A stretch of 52,011 bases of DNA from assembly GCA_944320665.1 (NCBI GenBank), contig CALUII010000007.1:1-52011 (forward strand), read 5' to 3'. Source of the stretch: an uncultured Alistipes sp. Its GTDB lineage: Bacteria > Bacteroidota > Bacteroidia > Bacteroidales > Rikenellaceae. Below are positions 1-8,106 of the stretch, one piece after another. Made by a program: the position numbers and the translations under genes. The stretch's first letter is position 1; every line of letters begins with the position of its first letter. The notes below the pieces were generated by a model. It was not told the origin of the DNA, searched no databases, and was given only the letters and a program-made list of their open reading frames with translations.

Positions 1-1106
1 AGCATCCAGAGTTTGCCGTCCTGGATCGTGAACTCGATGTCCTGCATGTCGGTGAAGTACTGCTCGAGGTGGTGCTGAATTTCGTTCAGTTCCTTGTATA
101 CGGAAGGCATTACCTCTTCGAGCGAGGGATACTTGGCCTTGCGCTCCTCTTCGGAGATGTTCTGAGCCTTGGCCCAGCGGCGCGAACCCTCGAGCGTGAT
201 CTGCTGCGGCGTGCGGATACCGGCAACGACATCCTCGCCCTGGGCATTGATCAGGTACTCGCCGTTGAAGATGTTCTCACCCGTGGCGGCGTCGCGCGAG
301 AAGGCAACACCCGTAGCCGAGTTGGCACCCATGTTGCCGAATACCATGGCTTGTACCGATACGGCCGTACCCCATTCCGAGGGGATGTTGTTGAGTTTGC
401 GGTAGAGGATGGCGCGTTCGTTCATCCACGAACCGAAGACGGCGCAGATGGCACCCCAGAGCTGATTCCACGGATTGGTCGGGAACTCTTCGCCGGTCTG
501 CTTCTTGACGGCGGCCTTGAACTTCACGACGAGCTCCTTGAGGTCCTCGGTCGAGAGCTCCGTGTCGAGTTTCACGCCGCGCTTCTCCTTCTGTTCGTCG
601 ATGATCACCTCGAACGGATCGTGATCCTCCTTCGAGGCCGGCTTCATGCCCAGGACGACGTCGCCGTACATCTGTACGAAGCGGCGGTACGAATCCCATG
701 CGAAACGGGGGTTGCCCGAGAGTTTGGCCACAGCCTCCACAGCCTCGTCATTCATACCGAGGTTGAGGATCGTGTCCATCATGCCGGGCATCGAGGCGCG
801 GGCACCCGAACGTACCGATACGAGCAGCGGTTTCTCCTTGCTGCCGAACTGACGGTCGGTCAGACGTTCGATGTTGCGGATGGCGTTCTCCACTTCGGGG
901 CGGAGCAGTTCGACGACTTTCTCCTTGCCGTGTGCGTAGTATTCGGTGCACACATCCGTGGTGATGGTGAATCCCGGGGGCACGGGGATTCCGATGAGAT
1001 TCATCTCGGCGAGGTTGGCTCCCTTACCGCCGAGCAGCTCCCGCATTTTGCCGTTACCCTCAGCCTCCTTGTTGCCGAAGGTATAGACACGTTTTACGTC
1101 TGCCAT
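1..1106 (-). CDS. ppdK: Pyruvate, phosphate dikinase, N-terminal 368 residues (cut by the window edge)
   Basis: PPDK interconverts pyruvate + ATP + Pi and PEP + AMP + PPi in the cytoplasm. In anaerobes it serves PPi-linked glycolysis or gluconeogenesis. The protein starts [20 protein letters not shown] and continues with the nucleotide-binding domain: [51 protein letters not shown] and [20 protein letters not shown]. These are characteristic PPDK blocks rather than those of PEP synthase. The reading frame is open to base 1, so the phospho-His and PEP-binding domains lie outside the window. The ATG at 1106-1104 is the first start after the upstream gene ends. It lies about 105 bases downstream of that gene, with a possible promoter in between. 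Pyruvate kinase elsewhere in the window runs the same interconversion in the opposite direction. Confidence 0.96.
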   Translation of the reverse strand, partial: MADVKRVYTFGNKEAEGNGKMRELLGGKGANLAEMNLIGIPVPPGFTITTDVCTEYYAHGKEKVVELLRPEVENAIRNIERLTDRQFGSKEKPLLVSVRSGARASMPGMMDTILNLGMNDEAVEAVAKLSGNPRFAWDSYRRFVQMYGDVVLGMKPASKEDHDPFEVIIDEQKEKRGVKLDTELSTEDLKELVVKFKAAVKKQTGEEFPTNPWNQLWGAICAVFGSWMNERAILYRKLNNIPSEWGTAVSVQAMVFGNMGANSATGVAFSRDAATGENIFNGEYLINAQGEDVVAGIRTPQQITLEGSRRWAKAQNISEEERKAKYPSLEEVMPSVYKELNEIQHHLEQYFTDMQDIEFTIQDGKLWM

Positions 1107-1192
1107 AGTGTTGATTTTTGATAGTTGTATGATATGAACTCAGTAGTTGCTTGGAATGCCGTGTGAAGTTTTCGTCCTTTTTTATGGGACCG

Positions 1193-1224
1193 CGAATATA
1201 CGAAAAGTTTTCTAATGTTCCAAA
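1193..1224 (-). promoter_or_regulatory. Possible promoter of ppdK
   Basis: Read on the minus strand, TTTG (1224-1221) is followed after 20 bases by TATATTCG (1200-1193). This is one mismatch from the Bacteroidetes -7 consensus TAnnTTTG at the usual spacing. The upstream element lies inside the last codons of the preceding gene. It would give a leader of roughly 80 bases. Confidence 0.45.
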
Positions 1225-2096
1225 TAATTCTCCCACAAGTAGGTGTATACCGGAAGCAGGGCGCCTGCACCTCCTCGATAGACCCCTTTTTCGAAGGTGG
1301 AAAGAGGCTTTCCGAGGCGGGTGTCGAAGAGAAAACGGCGGATGTATATGCGCCCTGCGGCAGTCCGTAATGTGGTGTCGGCATAGAGGCGGTCGCGCAT
1401 CTTCCAGCCGTCGCTGTAACGGATGTTTCCATATCCGTTGCGTTCGGCCTCGGCGGTGAGGTGACGCAGGCCGTAGCGTGTGGCATTCCGGGGTGTGAGG
1501 CGGCCGGCAACGAGCAGCGGGGTGTGCGGATGCCGTTCGCGGCAGTCGGTCAGGGCTTCGAGGGCGTAGCGAGGGTTGTTGCAGGCGAGCAGGCCGAGTC
1601 GGCGCAATTGCCCCGAGGAGTCGCGTTCGCGAAGGGTTCCCTCGACGTAGAGCCAGCCGCGTCCCTGCTCCGTGCATTGCGGAAAGAAGCGATCTCCGTG
1701 GTAAAGCAAGGCGATGTCCAGTCCGTCGAAAGTGTTGAACGTGCGGTGGATGTAGCAATACTCCTCGCAACAGGTCATGACAAGGTCGCGGACGACGGCT
1801 TCGGTCTCTACGCCCGTTACGACGACAAGGTCCATGCGCATCGAGTCGAGCAGAGCTGCCGTCTGGCGGATTTTGCGTTCGTATCGGGCGGTATTCCAAT
1901 GCAGGGCGCCTTGGGGTGTGAACTCCGAGTCGTCGTAGAAGAGGGCGGGCAGGGTGTCGTAGAGCCGGTCGGCGTCGTAGTAGGCGATGCCGAGCGGACG
2001 TTGGGCCGTGACGCGGAATCCCGTGCCGAGCAGCAGAAGCAGCACGAGAATCCGGAACCCGTTAGATAAACCGCGGCGATGTGGAGGCACAGTCAC
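1212..2096 (-). CDS. Exported EEP-fold (endonuclease/exonuclease/phosphatase-like) protein with degenerate active site
   Basis: The 294-residue protein has a basic N-terminus and hydrophobic segment (about residues 14-31, FRILVLLLLLGTGFRVTA), so it is probably exported. The body follows the layout of Bacteroidetes EEP-family proteins: AYYDADRLYDT (38-48), a DDSEFTPQG...W...RYERKI stretch (55-76) and DLVVVTGVETEAVVRDL (89-105), which keeps the Glu of the usual EVEN motif (E97). The other catalytic blocks are not recognisable. The place of GDFND reads AGRLTPRN (197-204), and the C-terminal SDHLPV motif reads AGALLPVY, so the catalytic Asp and His are missing. It is probably an inactive relative with a binding or structural role. 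It lies 41 bases after mnmA on the same strand. Family assignment is by motif reading only. Confidence 0.7.
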   Translation of the reverse strand: MTVPPHRRGLSNGFRILVLLLLLGTGFRVTAQRPLGIAYYDADRLYDTLPALFYDDSEFTPQGALHWNTARYERKIRQTAALLDSMRMDLVVVTGVETEAVVRDLVMTCCEEYCYIHRTFNTFDGLDIALLYHGDRFFPQCTEQGRGWLYVEGTLRERDSSGQLRRLGLLACNNPRYALEALTDCRERHPHTPLLVAGRLTPRNATRYGLRHLTAEAERNGYGNIRYSDGWKMRDRLYADTTLRTAAGRIYIRRFLFDTRLGKPLSTFEKGVYRGGAGALLPVYTYLWENYLEH

Positions 2097-2137
2097 AACA
2101 AATGGGGGGCAGTGGGGGGAGAGGTTAGCCGGAGCGG

Positions 2138-3346
2138 TCAGCGATCGATGACGCCCGATCCGACCAGCTCGTCGCCGTCGTACCAGGCGGCAAATTGTCC
2201 GGCAGTGATGCCGCGTTGCGGTTCATCGAACAACAGATAGGCTCCCTGCGTACGTACGAGCAGCGTAGCCCCCTGCAGGGGCTGGCGGTAGCGGATGCGG
2301 ACCGAGAAGCGAGCGCTTTGCCCTGCGTCCAACCGCCGCAGGGGATTGACCCAATGTATCTCCGACGGTTGGATGAAGAGCGCGCGGCGGTAGAGTCCCG
2401 GATGGGCATCCCCCTCCCCGACATAGATCACGTTTTCGTGCACGTCGGTCGCCAACACAAAGAGCGACTCCTTGCGTCCGCCGATGCCGAGCCCCTTGCG
2501 TTGGCCGATCGTGTAGAAGTGGGCGCCGTTGTGGGTGCCGATCTTCTTGCCGTCGCGCACGGTATAATGGTAAGGTTCGGCCAGAGCTGTCAGCAACTCG
2601 TCGGACCACTCGTCAGGAGGCAGGTCGGGCCGTGTCGGGACGTGGGCATATTTGGGCCACGTGGGCAGGATCTCGTGTACGGCTCCGCTGCGGGCCGCGA
2701 GTTTCTGCTGCAGGAAGAGCGGCAGGTCGACCTTGCCGACGAAACAAATGCCCTGTGAATCCTTTCGTTTGGCCGTGGCGAGGTGTTGTTCCTGGGCAAT
2801 GCGTCGCACCTCGGGCTTAAGAAGGTCGCCGACCGGGAAGAGGGCGTAGCGCAACTGTTCCTGTGCGAGTTGACAGAGAAAGTAACTCTGATCCTTGTTC
2901 GGGTCGCTGCCCGCCAGGAGCCGGTATATGGGCGTGCCGTCCGGAGCGGACGTCGTCTCCTTGCGGCAGTAGTGTCCCGTGGCGACGTAGTCGGCCCCCA
3001 GCTTGAGGGCCTCGCGCAGGAAGACGTCGAACTTGATCTCGCGGTTGCACAGCACGTCGGGATTGGGCGTGCGGCCGCGTTCGTATTCGGCGAACATGTA
3101 GTCCACCACGCGGGCACGGTATTGCTCCGAGAGGTCGACCACGTGCAGCGGAATGTCGAGCCGCCGGGCCACGAGTTCGGCGAACGTACGGTCGTCGTGC
3201 CACGGACAGTCGCCTTCGAGCGTGCCGGTGGTGTCGTGCCAGTTGATCATGAAGAGGCCGATGACCTCATGTCCCTGCTGTTGGAGCAGGTAGGCGGCGA
3301 CCGATGAGTCGACGCCGCCCGAAAGTCCGATTACTACGCGTGCCAT
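2138..3346 (-). CDS. mnmA: tRNA-specific 2-thiouridylase MnmA
   Basis: MnmA transfers sulfur to U34 of tRNA-Lys, -Glu and -Gln in the cytoplasm, using ATP to adenylate the uridine. The 402-residue protein starts MARVVIGLSGGVDSSVAAYL, with the PP-loop SGGVDS at residues 9-14. The two active-site cysteines are visible as C100 (DVLCNREIKF) and C201 (SQGICFVG). The C-terminal part has the family block HFYTIGQRKGLGIGG. About 35 extra residues lie between the second Cys region and that block, around PTWPKYAHVPTRPDLPPDEW; I recall such an insertion in Bacteroidetes homologs. An upstream in-frame extension exists, but the ATG at 3346-3344 directly precedes the conserved N-terminus. Neighbours on the same strand are a lipoprotein gene 49 bases upstream and the EEP-like gene 41 bases downstream. 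Confidence 0.97.
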   Translation of the reverse strand: MARVVIGLSGGVDSSVAAYLLQQQGHEVIGLFMINWHDTTGTLEGDCPWHDDRTFAELVARRLDIPLHVVDLSEQYRARVVDYMFAEYERGRTPNPDVLCNREIKFDVFLREALKLGADYVATGHYCRKETTSAPDGTPIYRLLAGSDPNKDQSYFLCQLAQEQLRYALFPVGDLLKPEVRRIAQEQHLATAKRKDSQGICFVGKVDLPLFLQQKLAARSGAVHEILPTWPKYAHVPTRPDLPPDEWSDELLTALAEPYHYTVRDGKKIGTHNGAHFYTIGQRKGLGIGGRKESLFVLATDVHENVIYVGEGDAHPGLYRRALFIQPSEIHWVNPLRRLDAGQSARFSVRIRYRQPLQGATLLVRTQGAYLLFDEPQRGITAGQFAAWYDGDELVGSGVIDR

Positions 3347-3395
3347 GATGTAATGGGTGTGTCGGTGTGTGCAAAGATCACGTCTCGAGATTCTG

Positions 3396-4388
3396 TTATT
3401 CGGTGCGTTGCGCAAGTGCGTCGCGCAGGTATTGTTCCAGCGGTCGGGGCGTGCCTTCGTAAAGTTTCGTGCGGTCGAATCCAATCCGTTCGAGCAGCCG
3501 CACCAGGTTGTAGCCCGTAGCGAAGAAGTAGCCCGAGTGGTCCGTGTCGTAGAGCCACGTGTCGCGCTCGGTGTAGCTTCCGACGCGGAAGCCGGCTTCG
3601 GCTTCGATGTAGCGAGCCATGCCCTCCATGTATTCATAAAACTCCTCGTCGCGCAGGGCTGCATGGCCAAACTCCGCAGTCATGCGTGTTTTGCGTTCGG
3701 CGCGCAGACTGAAAAATCGATGGAGGTGTTTGGCCTGTTCGTCCGAAGTTTCGGCCGCGAGGGCGTCGAGCAAGGCCTGATTTTCGGTCCGTATAGCGTG
3801 GTTGAACCATTCGTATTCGAGGTGCAGCCGGGCAAATTCGGCTTCGGGATAGGTCGGCATTGTATGGGCCAGACAGGCCGTCAACTCCGGATGGCTGTAT
3901 TGGTAGCCGTGGGCATATTCATGCAGCACCATCGGCATCCATGCGCTGTCGGTTGTCACGTCCGGCACCACGAGCCGGGTGAGTTCGGGGGATGAACAGC
4001 AGAGGTAGGGCTGTCGGTAGGCAAAATAGGTCGAATCCCGGAACTCGGTGTGCGTCTCCATGTGGAAGGGAAGCGTGTCGGGCCGCTCCATGCGGTAGAT
4101 CGCCAACCCTTTCTCTTCGTGTGCGAGTTGTGCTCCGAAATGCCGGCACATGGACTTGGTCGGATTGACCGCGTAGCAGATCGAGTCGGTGTAGTAGAGC
4201 ATCGGCACGTCGTATTGCGGGGCGTTGAATCCGGGCCAGGCGGCAGCCAGATCGTGACGCAGGGCACGTATGGCACGGATTCGCTCCAGAACCTGGCGTT
4301 CGGATTCGGAGTCCATCTGCGGGTGGGGTGCACAAGCGGCAAGGTGACACGCTAAGAGCAGAAGCAGTGTCTGTATCAGTCTTTTCAT
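3396..4388 (-). CDS. Putative lipoprotein zinc metallopeptidase (HExxH)
   Basis: The 330-residue protein begins MKRLIQTLLLLLACHLAACA, a lipoprotein signal peptide with lipobox LAAC (lipidated Cys at residue 19), so it should be anchored in an envelope membrane. A zincin motif HEYAHGYQ is at residues 156-163. LHLEYEWFNHAI follows about 35 residues later and may hold the third metal ligand, as in gluzincin-type peptidases. Other parts are rich in charged and aromatic residues and I recognise no named family. The start at 4388 is chosen because the signal peptide begins there. An in-frame ATG at 4424 overlaps the rimM stop as ATGA and would add 12 residues, so translational coupling to rimM is an alternative. 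Peptidase activity is inferred from the motif only. Confidence 0.75.
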   Translation of the reverse strand: MKRLIQTLLLLLACHLAACAPHPQMDSESERQVLERIRAIRALRHDLAAAWPGFNAPQYDVPMLYYTDSICYAVNPTKSMCRHFGAQLAHEEKGLAIYRMERPDTLPFHMETHTEFRDSTYFAYRQPYLCCSSPELTRLVVPDVTTDSAWMPMVLHEYAHGYQYSHPELTACLAHTMPTYPEAEFARLHLEYEWFNHAIRTENQALLDALAAETSDEQAKHLHRFFSLRAERKTRMTAEFGHAALRDEEFYEYMEGMARYIEAEAGFRVGSYTERDTWLYDTDHSGYFFATGYNLVRLLERIGFDRTKLYEGTPRPLEQYLRDALAQRTE

Positions 4389-4420
4389 GATCGACGGGTG
4401 GAAATTCATGCGGTCGTTTG

Positions 4421-4939
4421 TCATTCGAGGTCGAGCAGCCCTTCGGGCAGTACGAGGTGTATGCGTTCTGCGTCGAAATCGATGTGTGCGATGAACTCCT
4501 CGACGGCGGGCACCAATACCGTGCGACCGTCAACCTCGAGTTCGAAGAGCGGGTTGGCCTCGTGGTCGTAGAAGTCGGTGATTCGGCCAGAATGGGATAC
4601 GTTGTCACCCGGTATTGTGGCTTCAACCTCGAATCCGACGAGGTCCTCCAGATAGAATTCGTCGTCGTCCCCTTCGTCCTGCACCTCCACACGGAACTCT
4701 TTTCCGACGAGTTCCCGGGCGCGGCGCTCGGTATCGAAATCGGCGAAGGCAGCCGTTGCTCCGTTCACGCCGCGGCGTTCGAACCGGTCGCAGTAGAGCG
4801 GTACGTCGAGTCCGTCGATGGTGACGATCAGGGGCGAAGTCTGCGGATCGAAATCGTCGGGAAAGGCGTCGTAGAGTGAGAGCATCACGCCGCCGTCCGT
4901 TCCGAAGAGTTTGTTGATTCTGCCTGCGAAAGTGGTCAT
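4421..4939 (-). CDS. rimM: Ribosome maturation factor RimM
   Basis: RimM helps assemble the head of the 30S subunit and binds S19. The 172-residue protein starts MTTFAGRINKLFGTDGGVML, a variant of the usual G-x-I-x-x-x-x-G-x-x-G opening. It has an N-terminal beta-barrel half (DVPLYCDRFERRGVNGATAAF, then ARELVGKEFRV) and a PRC-barrel-like C-terminal half (YLEDLVGFEVEA, NPLFELEVDGRTVLVPAVEEF and ending LPEGLLDLE). That ending is the usual RimM C-terminus. It follows rpsP in the same order as in many bacteria, but here a terminator and a separate promoter lie between them. Its stop overlaps a possible start of the downstream lipoprotein gene. Confidence 0.93.
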   Translation of the reverse strand: MTTFAGRINKLFGTDGGVMLSLYDAFPDDFDPQTSPLIVTIDGLDVPLYCDRFERRGVNGATAAFADFDTERRARELVGKEFRVEVQDEGDDDEFYLEDLVGFEVEATIPGDNVSHSGRITDFYDHEANPLFELEVDGRTVLVPAVEEFIAHIDFDAERIHLVLPEGLLDLE

Positions 4940-4963
4940 GAGTTGATGGAATGAATTAGGTCT

Positions 4964-4995
4964 CAAAGATAGTGTATAGGGCCGAAAATGACAAA
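4964..4995 (-). promoter_or_regulatory. Promoter of rimM
   Basis: On the minus strand TTTG (4995-4992) is followed after 20 bases by TATCTTTG (4971-4964), a full match to the Bacteroidetes -33/-7 pattern. Transcription would start near 4957, about 18 bases ahead of the rimM ATG. rimM can therefore be expressed independently of rpsP. Confidence 0.75.
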
Positions 4996-5158
4996 TTTCT
5001 TTTTCCCGATGCGGTGTGCCGGAACGCAGCGATGAGAAAAGGTTGAAACGATGGAGGAGTTTTCGAACAGGGGTGTCCGGGGGCGCCTTCGAGAGGGGTG
5101 TGTGGAGGGGTGAAGAGGGAGGGGCTGGTGGGGCCGAAATCGATGGTGTGAGGTATGG

Positions 5159-5194
5159 AAAAACGGTGGCTTCCTTTGCAGGAAACCACCGTTT
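5159..5194 (-). terminator. Rho-independent terminator after rpsP
   Basis: On the minus strand a 14-base-pair stem (AAACGGTGGTTTCC with its complement, one G-U pair) closes a TGCAAA loop and is followed by a run of T (bases 5163-5159). It lies 25 bases after the rpsP stop codon. Confidence 0.88.
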
Positions 5195-5219
5195 CGATTT
5201 TGCCTTGCGGCCCGGCAAC

Positions 5220-5771
5220 CTATTCGGCAGCGGGAGCCTCGCCTTCGGTGGGAGCCTCGGCGGCGTTCTCGGCAGCAGCAGCCTCAGCGGCGGCCTTAGC
5301 CTCGGCCTCGGCAGCAGCACGCTTCTCGGCCAGAGCCTTTGCGCGCTCCTCGTTGACCTTCGACTCGGCGGCCAGACGCTCCTTGGCGGCCGACTTGGCC
5401 TCCGTAGCGAGCTTGTTGGTCTTGGCCTCGATCTTGCCGGCCTTCTCGTTCATCCACTTGTTGAACTTGGCCTCGGCATCAGCCTCCGAGAAGGCACCCT
5501 TGGCAACACCGCCCAGCAGGTGTTTCTTGTACATCACGCCCTTGTACGAGAGAATCGCACGACACGTGTCGGTGGGTTGAGCGCCTTTCTGTAACCAATC
5601 CAAAGCTCTTTCGAAGTTCAGATCAATCGTAGCAGGATTCGTGTTGGGGTTGTAGGTTCCCAACTTTTCGATGAATTTACCATCCCGTGGCGCTCTGCTA
5701 TCTGCGGCAACGATGTGGTAGAAGGCGAAGCCTTTCTTACCGTGGCGTGCCAGACGAATTTTAACAGCCAT
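5220..5771 (-). CDS. rpsP: 30S ribosomal protein S16 with long Ala/Glu-rich tail
   Basis: S16 is a 30S assembly protein. Residues 1-80 are typical ([20 protein letters not shown], then [22 protein letters not shown] and [20 protein letters not shown]). The protein continues to 183 residues, whereas the E. coli type has about 82. The extra part begins with a conserved-looking helical stretch ([30 protein letters not shown]) and ends in a low-complexity Ala/Glu/Lys segment, [20 protein letters not shown] and so on. Extended S16 proteins are known in Bacteroidetes, so this is lineage-typical rather than a fusion artefact. It has a strong promoter at 5833-5863, a hairpin-forming leader and its own terminator. 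Confidence 0.96.
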   Translation of the reverse strand: MAVKIRLARHGKKGFAFYHIVAADSRAPRDGKFIEKLGTYNPNTNPATIDLNFERALDWLQKGAQPTDTCRAILSYKGVMYKKHLLGGVAKGAFSEADAEAKFNKWMNEKAGKIEAKTNKLATEAKSAAKERLAAESKVNEERAKALAEKRAAAEAEAKAAAEAAAAENAAEAPTEGEAPAAE

Positions 5772-5784
5772 TTGCTAATAAAAT

Positions 5785-5828
5785 TTAGTTAAATGATTCA
5801 AACGCTCACCCTGTTTGGGGTGTAAAAG
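5785..5828 (-). promoter_or_regulatory. Hairpin in the rpsP leader
   Basis: Between the predicted start of transcription (about 5826) and the rpsP ATG, the minus strand reads ACGCT-TTTA-CACCC-CAAACA-GGGTG-AGCGT. This folds as two stacked 5-base-pair helices with a one-sided TTTA bulge. Its place suggests a leader element, possibly an autoregulatory site for S16, but no function can be read from the sequence. Confidence 0.4.
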
Positions 5829-5832
5829 CGTG

Positions 5833-5863
5833 CAAAGATACACAAAAAACATGAACCTGCAAA
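5833..5863 (-). promoter_or_regulatory. Promoter of rpsP
   Basis: On the minus strand TTTG (5863-5860), a 19-base spacer and TATCTTTG (5840-5833) match the Bacteroidetes vegetative promoter pattern completely. The leader to the rpsP ATG is about 55 bases. Confidence 0.8.
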
Positions 5864-5871
5864 CTTCCTGA

Positions 5872-6060
5872 TGGAGAATTGATAAAATAATCGGTTGCAA
5901 AGTCTGTGGTGTGAGTTGCCGTCGGGACAATGAGGTATCTGAACGGGGCGGCTTGTGTATCTTGAGCCGCCTTGTTGTCGAGTGAAGTGCGGTCTTGAAA
6001 CGTTGGACGGGGGAGGGAAGATCGGAGACAAATCTGCTGGCAGACGTTTATTTTTTGGAA
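5872..6060. other. Intergenic stretch between the rpsP promoter and the tRNA promoter
   Basis: Together with the promoter parts this makes a gene-free stretch of about 350 bases (5772-6124). I see no convincing coding frame. The only structure noted is an inverted repeat GGCGGCT...AGCCGCC (about 5946-5971) with an 11-base loop and no strong T run. It could be a weak terminator or part of a small RNA. Confidence 0.4.
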
Positions 6061-6067
6061 GTCACTC

Positions 6068-6097
6068 TTTGGGTTTCTGATTTTTTCATTACCTTTG
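6068..6097 (+). promoter_or_regulatory. Promoter of the tRNA-Arg gene
   Basis: TTTG (6068-6071), an 18-base spacer and TACCTTTG (6090-6097) fit the Bacteroidetes promoter pattern. Transcription would start about 20 bases ahead of the tRNA 5' end at 6125. Confidence 0.75.
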
Positions 6098-6124
6098 CGA
6101 ACGCATTTCTGCGTAAAGAGTTCT

Positions 6125-6198
6125 GGTTCCGTAGCTCAGCTGGATAGAGCAACAGCCTTCTAAGCTGTGGGTCTCGGGTTCGAATCCCGACGGGATCA
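6125..6198 (+). tRNA. tRNA-Arg (anticodon TCT)
   Basis: A complete cloverleaf can be drawn: acceptor GGTTCCG with CGGGATC (two G-U pairs), D arm GCTC-AGCTGGATA-GAGC, anticodon stem ACAGC/GCTGT around loop CTTCTAA (anticodon TCT, reading AGA/AGG), variable loop GGGTC, and T arm TCGGG-TTCGAAT-CCCGA. The discriminator base is A, followed by CCTT, so the terminal CCA is not fully encoded and must be added after transcription. The gene stands alone with its own promoter and terminator. Confidence 0.97.
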
Positions 6199-6205
6199 CC
6201 TTTTC

Positions 6206-6246
6206 ACGTCCCGATCCGCAATTGCGGATCGGGACGTTCTTTTTTT
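6206..6246 (+). terminator. Rho-independent terminator after tRNA-Arg
   Basis: A perfect 32-base palindrome (6206-6237), beginning ACGTCCCGATCCGCAA, is followed by TCTTTTTTT. It begins 8 bases after the tRNA. It lacks a T run on the minus strand, so it does not look like a terminator for the M23 gene that converges on it. Confidence 0.92.
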
Positions 6247-6294
6247 GTGACAGGCGCAACAGGCCGGAGGAGGCCGGAGCGCCGGCGAAGCGGG

Positions 6295-8106
6295 TTATCG
6301 GCTGAAACTTCCTTTCCATACGGACTGGTTCCCGCAGGCATCCTGCAGCTCAAGCCGGACGACGTGACGTCCGGGGGCGAGCTCCTTGGAGAGGGTATGT
6401 ACGGCCGTGCCCTGCATCGGGTAACGGTCGCAGGCAACCCACTTCCCATCGATGTAGAGGTTGCATGACGTGATACCAGAGAAGTCGTCGCTCACGCGGA
6501 ACCGGAGCGTGCGGGCCTGTGACAGATCGGCTCCTTCGTTGAAGAGCGGACGTATGGTGGGTGCCACCGTGTCGGCCACGACGAGCAGATCGCCCGTGAG
6601 CGTGGTCCGGGCCGTCAGCACACCCCGACTGTAGGTTCCTCCGGCCGGGACAAGACGCCCCTTGCGGTTGATCACGGCCAGCGTGGTATGGGGTCGCAGG
6701 GCCTCGGGAACATAGGCACGGATACGTACCGTGGCGGCCTGCTGCAACGGTACGTCGCACGACAGGAAACGGTAACGGGGCGACAGCCGTACGGGGCCGC
6801 GTTCGGCGATGGGTTGTGCATCGAGCCGTTCGGGGCGTACGAAGATTGATTCGTAGAGTGCTCCGGCCGGCAGTGTGAGCGAGGCTTCGCCGGCCTGGAG
6901 GGTGGTGGTGCGCCGGCGGTCGCATATTTGTGCGGTCGAGTCGCATGCAATGGATTGTGCTTTGCGTCCGCAGACCGTAAATTCGAGAGCCGAGCAGTTG
7001 CCGCAATCATCCTCGGCCTCGATCCGGATGCAGTGTGTCGTACCGGGGCGGGCGCCGATGTGGCCGCGCTCCACGACCAGCGGGTAGAATGCGTCGCAGG
7101 CACCGTCGATCGTGGCCAGGCGGATCGCCTCGTTTTGAGCGCGTACCTGGAGCGGATAGCACGAGGCGGCGTTGCAATAGCGTGACTGGTCGAAGGTGAA
7201 CCCGTCCATGCGGTACTCGAAAATCGGATCGCCATCCACCAGCAGCGTCACGCGGTAGAGCCCGAAGCGGTTGGTGACACCGTTCCTCCGGTCGACGGCC
7301 TCGAGGACGAAGTGCCCGTTGGGGCCGATTTCGAGCGGCTCCGCGTTGGCCAGACGATACAGGTTGGGGGTGGTCTCGACGATGTCGCGTACGGCCCGTG
7401 CAGCATGGATCGGTACGCCGCGTACGGTGTCCGTCTCGTAGTAATGGAGCCGCAGCAGACGCGGGGCGATGTCGTCCTTGGGGCGTATGATGCCCAGACG
7501 CACGGTATTCAGCGTACGTTGTGTGGCTGTTTCGCGGATTTCGTAGTGGAGGTGCGGACCGAACGACGAGCCGCTGTTGCCCGAGTAGGCGATCAACTCA
7601 CCTCGACGTACGGGAAATTGTACGGCTGTGCACCACAGGTCGATGCGGTTGCGTTGCAGCCGTTCGCGTTCGTGGCGGACGTATTGTTCGATGTCGTCGC
7701 GGAAACGGGCGATGTGGCCGTAGACGGCCGTCGTGCCGTTTTGCAACGTGACGTAGAGAGCCCGTCCGTAGCCCGACGGGCTGACTGCGATACGCGATAT
7801 GTAGCCGTCGGCCGCTGCAACCAGCGGCTTGCCCTCGACACCGTCGGTCTTGATATCCACACCGGCATGGAAATGGTTGGGACGCATCTCGCCGAAGCTG
7901 GCCGAGTAGAAGCCCTCGACCTCTTCGACCGGGTAGAGGTAGTCGTTCGGATCGGGCGCTTGCCCATATCCGTTTTGCAGCCACAGCAATCCGCACACCA
8001 GCCACAGCAGGTGGCGGCAAAGGGGGTGCGAGGAGCTGTGAAGTCGGTGGACAGAGTCTGGGCTCTGGGGGCCACGGTGGTCGTTTGTCAGAAAAGGTCG
8101 TTGCAT
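6295..8106 (-). CDS. Exported M23-family (LytM-type) metallopeptidase
   Basis: Predicted murein endopeptidase acting in the periplasm or at the outer surface. The 603-residue protein has a hydrophobic export segment near residues 30-48 (RHLLWLVCGLLWLQNGYG, ahead of the cleavage region). The LytM domain follows directly, about residues 50-200. Zinc ligands are visible in NHFHAGVDIKTDG (HxxxD) and in GSSFGPHLHYEIRE (HxH). The remaining 400 residues look beta-rich, with Ig-like stretches (FRVSDDFSGITSCNLYIDGK near the end), and may be a binding region; I do not recognise them. This two-part layout is common in Bacteroidetes M23 proteins. It is the last gene of the aroA-aroC-prmC-recX run and overlaps recX by 19 bases. 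Confidence 0.88.
   Translation of the reverse strand: MQRPFLTNDHRGPQSPDSVHRLHSSSHPLCRHLLWLVCGLLWLQNGYGQAPDPNDYLYPVEEVEGFYSASFGEMRPNHFHAGVDIKTDGVEGKPLVAAADGYISRIAVSPSGYGRALYVTLQNGTTAVYGHIARFRDDIEQYVRHERERLQRNRIDLWCTAVQFPVRRGELIAYSGNSGSSFGPHLHYEIRETATQRTLNTVRLGIIRPKDDIAPRLLRLHYYETDTVRGVPIHAARAVRDIVETTPNLYRLANAEPLEIGPNGHFVLEAVDRRNGVTNRFGLYRVTLLVDGDPIFEYRMDGFTFDQSRYCNAASCYPLQVRAQNEAIRLATIDGACDAFYPLVVERGHIGARPGTTHCIRIEAEDDCGNCSALEFTVCGRKAQSIACDSTAQICDRRRTTTLQAGEASLTLPAGALYESIFVRPERLDAQPIAERGPVRLSPRYRFLSCDVPLQQAATVRIRAYVPEALRPHTTLAVINRKGRLVPAGGTYSRGVLTARTTLTGDLLVVADTVAPTIRPLFNEGADLSQARTLRFRVSDDFSGITSCNLYIDGKWVACDRYPMQGTAVHTLSKELAPGRHVVRLELQDACGNQSVWKGSFSR

Noticed and set aside
4940..5320. A long upstream extension of rimM in frame
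   Set aside because: It crosses the rpsP terminator and the rimM promoter and reads as low-complexity Pro/Leu/Arg; the ATG at 4939 starts the conserved domain.
5798..6031. A 77-codon minus-strand frame in the rpsP-tRNA gap
   Set aside because: It spans the rpsP promoter, has an unlikely composition and no start context.
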